Assembly: GCF_036324505.1 (NCBI RefSeq)
Contig: NC_086365.1
Span: 7,870,655-7,934,654 of the forward strand
Reading direction: 5' to 3'
Length of the DNA stretch: 64,000 bases
Source of the DNA: Eleginops maclovinus
Lineage: Eukaryota; Chordata; Actinopteri; Perciformes; Eleginopidae
Each line of letters starts with the position of its first letter. Position 1 is the first letter of the stretch. The notes beneath the pieces were generated by a model that worked only from the letters and a program-made list of their open reading frames with translations, ran no database searches and was not told the DNA's origin. Shown piece by piece: positions 54,689-64,000 of the stretch. The position numbers and the translations under genes are program-made.

Positions 54689-55689
54689 GTGTATCAAGCG
54701 TAGCCATCGTAGAAGTGTGAAGGCTTTTAAACCTAACGTACATTATTGAACAACCACATGGGAAAATCAAATTTTCAATATAACTGAACATTTCTTTTAT
54801 AAGTGATCGCTTACGTTTCATGTTTTCTTTAACAACTTTATTTGGGAATAGAGATTTGTTTTCACTTTGAAGTCAACTTTCCAGAGCTTTCAGCTATATT
54901 TCCTGCACTTCCTTGATTAAAAACTAACTTGACTAAAAGCTCCAAAAGACATCAAATGTTCCAAAAAACATTTTTAATATTTCAATGGTGAAGACTTTAG
55001 GTATAAAGAAGTCAAAAGGATTCTTAATTGACACGGACAAATGTTGAAAACAAGTGGTTATTCTTCGCTTTTAAGTATAAAAGGGCTATTTGCTTGTCAT
55101 AGTAACTCCTCCTCATTAAATGATAATGCTTCTCAAACTTTGAAACCATAAACTAAAATCAAATGAAAAGTAAAGTAACCATAACTTATCCTCAGCATTT
55201 CTTCGAGACATTATTTATTTTCACATTTCACTCAAGAAATTGATTAGCTTCTCCTTGTCATAGCAAGTGAAAAGCTAAAATTGCCTAAAAAATGAATTAA
55301 TAAAGTGGCACATTTTTTAAAAGTCAAACAAGGACTTCTACAATGGCTACCGCTTTCACCCTCAAACTCCCTCCAGAGATTATAAAACAGAAAATGTTTA
55401 TAAATTAAATCCTGAATCTGTGAATGGCGATGTTCTTTCCTACAAAGAGACCACAGTCAAAAGCTTTGAACGACATGCACACGCGCTTCTCATCAAGTAG
55501 AAACTTTGTATTGAGTCGTCTCTCATCAGTGTTGGTTTATGCATGGCATTTTCTTACCTCCTTCCTTTGGACTTTTTTCTGGTAACGGCTTAAAAGATGG
55601 CATTATTGTTGTTTTTAATTATTATAGTTTAAAATGGTTTCTACCTGAGTTTCCTCTGCGTTTGGACATTTGCTTTTGTATTTTTCTGC

Positions 55690-55730
<41 letters not shown>

Positions 55731-55731
55731 G
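55690..55731. repeat. (GAT)n trinucleotide repeat
   Basis: About 14 perfect TGA/GAT units; an open frame of methionines across it is an artefact. Confidence 0.95.
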
Positions 55732-57518
55732 GATTACTTGAAGTTTGTTGTTTTATTTTATTCATTTCTCAAAAGAAGATGTGATGCTGTGAGTTTTGCC
55801 TCTGACGTTATTTCCTGTCTGCCTGATTTGTGATGAGATATCTTTAACTGTGTTTCCTCTCTCTAAAGCCAAAAACATTGATCTGGAAACCAACATGATG
55901 TAAGGAAGAAGTTTCTTTTCAAATGCAAGGATTCTCCATAGTGTGCTTTATAATATGTTTTGTATCTTTGGGTTAAAAGAACAGCATCTATTATACTACA
56001 ACTAATACAAGTAAACATTATTACCGTTGTTTATAGATACACTTTTCAAAATCTACATTATAAAGTGCTTCACAAAAGCAGCAAAATAGACTTAAATACA
56101 TTTTTTTAAACAGATAAAAAGCAATTAGGCTTATTAAAACCATTAGTGTAGAAAAAAGTAAATATAGGAAACAAAAAGCATATTTAAAGATTGGATTTAT
56201 ATATTTAATACATTTCAATATTAGAGTTTGAAGGGTGCCTTAAATAATTACATCAGTAAAAATCTAGACACTAGGGTTTTTCATATCTGGTAACCTTTAG
56301 TAGAGTATAAAACCATTTCTGTAAATCATAACCCGTTGTTTGAACGGGTGTGTAAAGTTAGATTGGTGCATGTAATCTTAGTGAAAAAGTGCTGATATAA
56401 TATTTCTAAGCGGTCACATGCAAACGGTCAAACAGTTCAATTTTTTAAAATCTTTCTCGAGTGCTCCACAAATTCAAAACTGAAGAGTATTTCACTTGTT
56501 GTCGTCGTCGGATGACAGGAAATACACGTTTCTCAATAGAACTGTGATAAAAAACGCCCTGAATGTGACTCAAGACTGAGAAGTTTACTGACTGCTGAGT
56601 CACAGCTGGGAGTTTCCTAAGTTTATTGCCCACATTTAATTAGGTAACATACCTGTGATAAAGAAAGCCGGTCAAAGTTTCCCATTGGAATCAACTGATG
56701 TCAAATTCCTATTTTTATTGAGCGGTTGAAGGAGTTCTTGTCCGTATTTTCTTTAAAATATCAAGAATTATATTTGTTTAACTCAGAAACAACATTTTCA
56801 TAACAAACATAAGCTCCAGGACAGATTATTTTTATTAGTAGTAGTATTTGACCTTTTTAACAGTTTTTTTTGCCCCCCAAATGTGACTTTTTGTCCCATA
56901 ATTTGGACTTTATTTTCCCAACTTCTTCTTTTTTTTGTTATTTCACTTGTGTACCCTTTTAAACGATTAATTCTTATCAAACGTTTTACATGTCCAGGTC
57001 TTTAATCAGTTTCTTTTCTTTTCTTCCTGTATCAGTAACCTGACTGCTTTTAGGTCATGAATCAGACTTGGCAGCAATGTGTAAATGAAAAGAAAAGGAT
57101 CACTTCTTAGGAAATGAATTGTTTTTTCCTCTTTCCCCATCATACATTGAAATAGTATACAATTTAAAATATGTTGTCAAGTCTCACATATAGATTCCCC
57201 TTTTAGGAGACCAGCATCTGTTATTATCTTTACTGTGCTTTGTTAGTGGGAATGTAAACTTCCTTGACAGTTCCTCTTTTCACAGTGCCACAAAACAAGT
57301 GTGTTGTGATGATAAACAAAGTAGTTGTCACGAATATTCAAAACAAAAGCATGTTTGGTTTCTGTCTTTAACTAACACGAAAAGGATCTGGAAGGTCCCC
57401 CCATACATTTGGTGAACTTTTAAAATCTAATGGGAAGAAAAATAAAACATATATTATTATTTATTTGAGAGACACATTGGTTGTAATAGCATTTGAGTAA
57501 TCTTTTAATTTAAGAATC

Positions 57519-57524
57519 AATAAA
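57519..57524 (+). terminator. Candidate distal dgki polyadenylation signal
   Basis: AATAAA followed within 20 nt by a T-rich and then GT-containing stretch (TTTATTTTTTTTACTGTGTC). It is the last strong signal before the bcl2l14 promoter. The proximal candidate is at 53381. Confidence 0.4.
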
Positions 57525-57614
57525 GTTGCAGTTCTTTATTTTTTTTACTGTGTCTCTTAGTAGGAAATCTGTTGTGTTTTAGCTAGAAAGAGCAATAGCC
57601 TATAGTACAGGGTT

Positions 57615-57632
57615 AACCCTAACCCTAACCCT
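57615..57632. repeat. Interstitial telomere-like repeat
   Basis: Three to four units of CCCTAA on the plus strand. Vertebrate telomeres are (TTAGGG)n, so this is a short interstitial match. Confidence 0.75.
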
Positions 57633-57754
57633 ATAGACTTCTGGTAAAACTGTGAAAATAAGCCCAATATTATCCCAGAAATCAAACAAAATGTGTGTGT
57701 ACTTTGTATTGCTGAACATGTAAATACATGTCCCTCGTTCTGAATACTAATATA

Positions 57755-57840
57755 ATATTGCGTCATTACGTACGAGGTCGAAATACGTGATGACGTACAC
57801 CGTGAACATATGACCCGAATACAATCTGCAGCTTCAGTTG
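57755..57840 (+). promoter_or_regulatory. Candidate bcl2l14 promoter with CRE-like sites
   Basis: CGTCATTACGTACG (57761) and GTGATGACGTACAC (57787-57800) each contain a CRE/ATF-like core (TGACGTA or its complement), about 25 bp apart, just upstream of the inferred 5' UTR exon. No TATA box is clear at a proper distance. The site reading is by eye only. Confidence 0.35.
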
Positions 57841-57903
57841 TTGAGCGGCAGTGAAAGAAGGAGGGTTTATCGGATATATAGCTTCTTTTTAATCGTTTGG
57901 ACT
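57840..57903 (+). other. bcl2l14: Inferred bcl2l14 5' UTR exon
   Basis: A good donor (GACT|GTAAGT) ends a possible non-coding exon at 57903. The coding exon's acceptor at 59034 has no in-frame start upstream, so a 5' non-coding exon must exist; this is the nearest good candidate, giving an intron of 1131 nt. The transcription start is not visible. Confidence 0.45.
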
Positions 57904-59043
57904 GTAAGTACTCGTGTTTATATGTCTTAAAAATACTTTATTTGAATGGAGCAAGTGTTGAAAAGTGTTGGTAAGTTTTTAATTGTAGTTTTAAGTTGTT
58001 TATCAAGTTAAAACGAACTAGGAAATGCTGGTTTAACTAGCTTAACGACGAAAGTTAACCTTTTTTTTATATCGTCAATTTTAAACAGCTTCATTAATAC
58101 TGGTTCAAAGTATAATTCGTAGATTTTGTAACCAAAGCGTTGACTTATTGTCTTGATCTAAAATACGTCTAACAGGTAGCATTTATGAAGGCCACCCATA
58201 ACCGTGGTGACTAAATAGTGCAGTTTTACAAACTAATAAAGATGTTTGTAAAGTGTTATTTCACATGTGTTGACCTCCTACACTTGCACAGTCGTACCAT
58301 ACACTTTCCTAGCTCTTTTGTGCATCCAAAGTGGCTTTGAATGACTTATCAAAGTGGCTTCAAATGACTTATCAAAGGGGCTTTATTCGTAAATTAATGG
58401 CCCTATTATTTGTTTTTGCGAAAAAGGCTGTTCGTTTTCAGGCTAACAGTTAATGGTAACCTGTTTTGATATACACCAACAGAGGGAGACACATTGCATT
58501 ACAGTATTAGAATATAAAATAAGGATAAAACTGACGATTATTACATGAATATATGATGGATGAGTTCAACTAATAACTGACAGTATTAGCAATAATGTCA
58601 ATCTTATTGTTTAACAGTCATCTACAGCAGGACAATGATTATTTAAAAGAATCCAGTCAGTAATAAATCAAAACTATTCCTACAGTTGTTTTTTTTTATT
58701 ATTAAAGTAATGTATCAGACGTGCTGGTTTATATTAATTTCAAAAATAAAAACATTTCGTCTTTTGATTGTTCAATTGTAATTTAATTCATCATAGTCAT
58801 TTGTCAAATCTTCCTCACATTGTGTTAACCAATTATTAAATACAATTCCTCACCAGTTGCAGTCATAAATAGAACCAAAGTACACTTGAAATATTAAGAA
58901 ACTGACATTTAAAGAATATTAAGAACACAAAATAAAAGCAGTGATATTAATTACTCTTAATTTCCTTAGATGTGAAAAGTCAACTTGCACCTCTTTTGCT
59001 ACAAGTTAATGTTTTGTTTTTTATTGCCCTACAGTGAAACAAC

Positions 59044-62000
59044 ATGGCAAACGGGCACATGGAAATCCACGACATATTTGAAAACCACACAGGCCTGAAC
59101 AGTACCATAAACTGTGATGCGAAAGCTACCTCAGACTCAGACGACATGGAGGACACAATGGAGTTCAGGATCCTCAGGGCTTACGCCAAGAGGAGGCGGC
59201 CAAAAACCCCATCATCCACACAGCAAACACCGACTTTAGTAACAAGTGGCACAGACCTAAAAAAACACTCTCCTCAAACTGAAATGAAGGACAAGAAGAA
59301 AAGAAAAAAGAGGAACAGACTGCACATTTTCCCAAAATTGTTTAGCTGTATCAGCCATAGGAAAAGCCAAGGTAGACTTGAGTCACCCGATATGAGCCCT
59401 GACCTATCAGTTTGTCGTTCTTTTGAACCCTGTAAGTATGAAGCCTCAGATATCTCCACTGCATGTTTGTATGTTCAGCAGGGCTGAATCTAACGGTTGT
59501 TGTTGTTGTTTATCGATTTATTTTAACAATATTTTGACTAAAACATGTTTAGAAAACTGTGTAAAATGTCCTAATAATGACTAAAAGTGTCTAAAGCTCT
59601 GGAGGTTTCAAAGGCAAACATTTCATACATAATATTTGGGATATTTAAATCAATAATAAAAATACATTTTATTTCTAAGTAGCATTCTAGAGACCCAAAG
59701 ACTGTTTACAAAACCAGATAATATATATTTCATTTAAGATTACACTTTAAAATAAAATGATAACAAAGTACAAGTTTAGTTAAGATTAAACTTTATTTAA
59801 AATGTGCATGAAACGGTTTCAGTCTCCTCCCAATACGTCTGTTAAACTTGCCAAGTCCTCTTGATTTTGTTCTTTTGCCATTATAGCATTTTCAGCTTTT
59901 GAAAATAAAGTCAAGAAGTTGAAATGCCGTTGTAAACATGCAGCCAGATGTTCTTCCTCATAAGTTTTCCAGCAGGCTCTGAGCCTCGTGGCTTTCTCCC
60001 TAAATTAACAGATCGTCATTTGGGGGATTTTTTTTCAGGATGATGTTTTGTATTCTTTGGAAAAGCCTGTCTAAGAGACATTGTTTACACATGTGTGCTT
60101 ATTCTCTCATACTCATCCTTTTTTTGTTTACAATTTATTTCAGCTCCAACAATATTTGACAATGAGCCTATGGAAGTGGAAGAGGAGGTAGCAAGCAAAC
60201 TGAAAGATATCGCTGATGAGATCCCGTTCACTCTTCCTGAAATAGAAACAGACTCGCCAGAAGGTGAGTTTGAGTTTCGGCCCTTCAGAACAAAAGTCTT
60301 TCAGTGAACATATACCAGGCCTATTGCAGTAAAACACTCTTATTCAAAACACTTGCTTCAACCTGATGAATACTTCTAAATTACCTGCAGATATAAACCT
60401 ACAATCGAGCAAAGATAGTCACCTCACCCCAAAATGACCATTTGTTTATCGTTAAGACACCCGGTGTTATTTTGAAGTCTCAGTTTCAAACATGCTTAAG
60501 AAACTGTTTACCATAACCAGCTTTCCTAATAACATTGGCAACATTTGATATTCAGTTAACAGGATTTACTATGTGATATTAGGCATTGTTTGAATTAAAT
60601 ACAGGCAATTATACTTTGCAAGGCATTCTATTGATTCTCATGTGTTTTGTTTCCTAGATAACAATGTGGAGAAAATGATCGGCCTGCTGCTCAGGGAGTC
60701 TGGAGACCGACTGAACGAGAGAGTAAGAAACAAGTTTTATAAATATACATTTATTTAGACCTTTTGGAATTTTCTTATGGGTAACTTTTAGTGCCAAAAA
60801 TGTGGAAGTCGTTCATGTCTGTAATGAGTTTATATTCTTGCATCCGATTTGGTCACATTTGTTAAAAAGCAGTATTTTTATGACATTTCTACTATTAAGA
60901 CTTTTAAAAAAGATATATATTAATGTGTGTCAAATAATCAGTTATCTCCTCAGCTTAACCTAAGTCTTAACCTAAATAAATGGATTCTTGTCTCGACCAG
61001 GAGCTGAAAGATTCTGGAATAACCCCAGAACTTTTTTTGGACTACAACTTCTATAAGACGCTAATCACGGCACTTCTCCTGAGGATGGGCCTCAGGAGCC
61101 CCAACCCCGACTCCCCAGGGCCAAAAGCATCTCCCAAAACTCAGATCGCTGTCACTTGTGAGGTGTGGACAACGTTAACGGGTTTATAAAAGTTTGGATC
61201 TTTTTAGAGTTTAGGTTGTATGAGGTAGTCGTCGACAGCAGTTTAAACAATGTATTGCTGTAGATAGGGGCAGCAGCTACCTTTTTTTAGAAAATATTGG
61301 TTTAAATGTACAATATATTTCAAATGTTTACAGCTTTATCTTCTAGTGAGCCCTCTTTTTGAACTGTAGCCGTTGTAAATGCTCTCTGTAAAGCCACCAG
61401 ACTCTTGTGAAAAAGCAGTGATTTTTTTCCTCTCAGAATAGTGGGTTTGATTGTCCACCACTGCCTCACTTGGCAAGTTTGTTTTTGTATGACTCTGTGA
61501 ATTTGAAGTAATCGATTCGAAACACTAAAGTCACACTTCTTCGTTTTTTTCAATGGACTCTGATGGCTTTAAAAGAAGCATAAATAATGGCTTTAGAAAA
61601 TATTCTTTATATAACTTACGCTGATATTGATGTTTTAGATGACTAAAACATGATCAGATGCGGCTCCCGTCCACAGCAGTACATTAAATAGTCTCCTGCT
61701 GGTCCTCCTGTCTTTCTCCAAACTGCCTGAATCCACTTCATACAAACCCACCGAACTGTCTCTTTTTAAGTGAAAGCTTTGCTTAACTGTAACAATATAC
61801 TGTACATTTGGATTGTCTATGTGTGCATTATCTTTTTTAATCTTTTCACACGACATCTGTTGCATGCCTGTCTGTTGCTCTCCTCGAGGTTTCTTCCATT
61901 TTGATTGACTAACACTTGAAATTGTTTCTGTTTCCAACAGGTCACCACTCGTTTGTCAGCGCTCGATACACTGCCCGGGAACCGACTGATGGGCCACGGA

Positions 62001-62188
62001 GCGAGATATATGCAACAATTTTATGCCAACTGGGCGCAGCAGCAGGGCGGCTATGTATGCAACACACACCACCTGTTGATATCATTTTAAAGCTATAAGT
62101 TTGACCCATAACTCTTTTAATATGCATATTTTCCTCTATTTCACAGGAGACCGCTTTTTACAGTGAAGATGAGGACGACATCCAGTGA
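59044..62188 (+). CDS. bcl2l14: Apoptosis facilitator Bcl-2-like protein 14 (Bcl-G)
   Basis: Exons 59044-59431 (within exon starting 59035), 60144-60263, 60658-60722, 61001-61162, 61941-62054 and 62147-62188 join in frame to 296 codons; human Bcl-G has about 327. The start is ATG in CAACATGGC. N-terminal DTMEFRILRAYAKRR matches the NTIEFKIL segment of human BCL2L14 as I remember it. Residues 82-92 are a basic KDKKKRKKRNR stretch, possibly nuclear targeting. Residues 177-188, IGLLLRESGDRL, form a BH3 motif with G185-D186. VTTRLSALDTLPGNRLMGHG and NWAQQQGGYETAF (275-287) give the BH2-like end. No BH1 or transmembrane tail is seen. Bcl-G is a Bcl-2-family member linked to apoptosis, though its killing activity is disputed. 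Donors are GTAAGT, GTGAGT, GTAAGA, a weak GTGTGG and GTATGC. No microsatellites lie in its introns. Confidence 0.92.
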
Positions 62189-62731
62189 ACAGAAAAATCC
62201 TCTCAAAGGTTTTTAAAACATGCAAAAGGACTACATCAGATTTGTTGTATTATGGACATAAAACCTGCATTAACTTATCTGCAGCTGCATGCATTAGAAG
62301 GAAATTTAATCGTGTTATTCTAAGATTATTTACATACATTTTTGTATTGTCAGGTTTTTCCTTTCTTACCATTCAGTCTTACAAGGAAATATAGCCAAAG
62401 ACAAAACTGATTTCCTGCCATTGATAACTACCGCTGTAAGGGATTTAAGTGTTATTTTGTAAAGATTGTTATTTTTCTTGTTATTCAGGGAGATGAGGGG
62501 TAACTCTAGCTATTTTAAATTAGAACTATTTAAGCTGCATTTACCTAAGACGATGACGTTTTGTAGCATTTGCACTTTTTTCTAAAAATGAATGTTTTAG
62601 TTTCTGAGGGATGCACCATGTGTGTTATCTGTAATTGCTCCTGGTGATGTTTACAGCTTTTCAGGTTTTAACAGGTGCCTAAGAAACTTTGTGTACTGTC
62701 AGAATTACGCTTGAATGCTTATAAGACTCAA

Positions 62732-62737
62732 AATAAA
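62732..62737 (+). terminator. bcl2l14: bcl2l14 polyadenylation signal
   Basis: AATAAA 544 nt after the stop codon, followed by TTGTTCATTG, giving an expected cleavage near 62755. Confidence 0.7.
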
Positions 62738-62809
62738 TTGTTCATTGTAATTCAATCTAAGTTTACATCAAGTGGTCCATTCTTCCTGGTTTCTTAACTC
62801 CTTTATTAA

Positions 62810-62870
62810 TCAGAATCAGAATACCTTTAGTCCCACAGAGGGGAAATTTGCAAGAGAAACTATTTACTGG
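62810..62870 (+). repeat. Interspersed repeat fragment (CTTTAGTCCC type)
   Basis: AATCAGAATCAGAATACCTT followed by TAGTCCCACAGAGGGGAAATTT, a typical fish retroelement-tail sequence, related to those at 26335 and 44325. Confidence 0.55.
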
Positions 62871-63578
62871 TTATCAAAACATGTTTCAGTTTATCAGACA
62901 ACTTTTTACAATATTTTATAATAACGAACAAAACATAAATACCATTTAATATCACAACATAGTAATATATTTAGGTCCACAGCAAGTACTGCAAGTGTCT
63001 TTACATGTTTCCATGTTTGTGGGGAAGCTTCCAGTGAGTTTGAAACAACATAATGTTTTTTAAGATGTAAGATGATTTTTTTCCTATGAAGAAGATTTTG
63101 CTAAATAAAGTGTCAATAGGGCTACGTTGTGGTCAAACTAAGTGCACATTCCACTGATAAAGAGCAGTCAGGAACACTTTTTAATCAGTCGTTTCATTTC
63201 TTCAAACTTTTCCAATACGTTGCCCAACGAGACGTCATTTTTTATTACGTTTTGATATATAAACACTAAAGCACGTTGCTTCAATTATAAGACGTGTACA
63301 CCGTTTAAAGGAAGCTATTTTGGATAATGTTGCACAGGGAGCAACAGGTCACATCAAAATAAAGGTTTAAACTTAATCACTTTTGGACTGGTAATAGATC
63401 AAATGTATGCCGAATAAAAGAGGATTCTGATATGAATAGAGTGAGTTATTTAAATCAAGATTGCAAAGTGAATACGCCACCTGATTTTAACATAATCTTT
63501 AAATCAGCATTTTTTAGAACGGAACTTGGCGTGTTGTCCTTTCTAGAACAACTTTTGACACCGCGCGCTGTGAAATGA

Positions 63579-64000
63579 GATCCAACCCGTTCCGCCGCTC
63601 CCCGCCTCAACCTGCTCACCCGCAAGAAGCACGAGCGCCAGGAGGACCGGATCGGTGTCACCGGTGACGTCTCACCTGTCGGTCTGTTTAACAGAGCGCT
63701 CACACCTCCACCGGGCAGCAGAGCAGGAGGAGTGCGCGTGATGTTTAACGTCGTGCACCAGGTTCGGAAGTACGTCCCCACGCGCTCCTCGGTCACGGAT
63801 GACATCACCGTACGGACGGTGCAGGTGAACAAATCCCCTGGGACGATGCGTGAGGCACCTGAGGCTACCTGGCCGCCCCCGGGTGCCAAAATGCGGATCT
63901 CCAAGGCCAACAAGGGCGCAGCGGTGGTGAAGGCCGTCCGGCGGCATCCGTCCCCGCAGCCGGCCAGCCTGGAGAGCCTGGAGGCGGCTTGGAGTGAGAG
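63579..64000 (+). CDS. Partial first exon of an unrecognised gene
   Basis: A GC-rich open frame runs without a stop from 63579 to the window edge (about 140 codons). It includes LNLLTRKKHERQEDRIGVTG, VRVMFNVVHQVRKYVPTRSS and MRISKANKGAAVVKAVRRHP and is basic, without a signal peptide or membrane segment. The frame has no ATG before 63739. An ATG in a second frame at 63575 reads MRSNPFRRSP and hits a stop near 63665; shifting by one base inside the C-rich stretch near 63599-63606 would join the two. Either the gene starts at 63739, or an upstream exon splices in, or there is an indel. GTGAGA at 63994 could be its donor. I do not recognise the family. A minus-strand frame overlaps (63455-63913) but looks like a shadow. 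Confidence 0.4.

Larger units (their letters stand above)
62189..63574 (+). other. bcl2l14 3' UTR and intergenic region
   Basis: The 3' UTR runs to a polyadenylation signal at 62732. After it come a retroelement-tail fragment (62810-62870) and AT-rich sequence in which I see no gene. GC content rises sharply after about 63540. Confidence 0.6.

Noticed and set aside
59432..59487. Read-through of the first bcl2l14 coding exon to a stop at 59487
   Set aside because: GTAAGT at 59432 is a strong donor and the spliced frame continues into clear BH3 and BH2 regions.
63455..63913. Minus-strand 152-codon frame at the right edge
   Set aside because: It overlaps the better plus-strand frame, has biased composition, and runs into AT-rich intergenic sequence without splice signals.

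Overview
The window looks like nuclear DNA of a ray-finned (teleost) fish. The reasons are split genes with GT-AG introns, vertebrate gene families, very long and frequent (CA)n/(GT)n microsatellites, Tc1-like transposons with a DD34E transposase, and short dispersed repeats typical of fish genomes. I see no bacterial operon, CRISPR array or virus.

Layout. (1) 1-26131 has no coding exon I can support and is most simply the 3' part of a very long first intron of dgki. It holds about a dozen dinucleotide arrays, a Tc1-like element killed by frameshifts (2382-3972), a MITE-like inverted-repeat element (4811-5111), old dispersed repeats and a GA-rich satellite-like block (about 22040-22930). (2) 26132-52677, plus strand: 33 coding exons of dgki, diacylglycerol kinase iota, from the exon before the first C1 domain to the stop codon. 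All splice phases close, giving 894 in-frame codons. The order is two C1 zinc fingers, a basic MARCKS-like segment, the split catalytic domain with GGDGT, ankyrin repeats and a C-terminal ETAV PDZ ligand. Exon 1 lies left of the window. Two more Tc1-like elements sit in its introns: a deleted one (45618-46606) and one with an intact 340-codon transposase (49302-50906). (3) 52678-57840 is the dgki 3' UTR and a short intergenic space. (4) About 57840-62755, plus strand: bcl2l14 (Bcl-G), complete, with one 5' UTR exon and six coding exons (296 aa), BH3 and BH2 motifs and a polyadenylation signal. (5) About 63575-64000: GC-rich start of a third gene that I do not recognise. It runs off the right edge and its first codons are out of frame with the rest.

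The genes do not form a pathway. dgki would phosphorylate diacylglycerol and dampen DAG signalling; bcl2l14 is a Bcl-2-family apoptosis regulator. The most interesting system-level signal is how often dgki splice sites abut CA or GT repeats: CA after donors, GT before acceptors. Several introns carry complementary AC and GU tracts at opposite ends, which fits RNA-bridged splicing known from fish, and some exons are flanked the opposite way, which would favour exon skipping or circularisation. A 63-nt symmetric cassette exon, a 26-nt microexon, a GC-AG intron and a NAGNAG acceptor add to the splicing interest.
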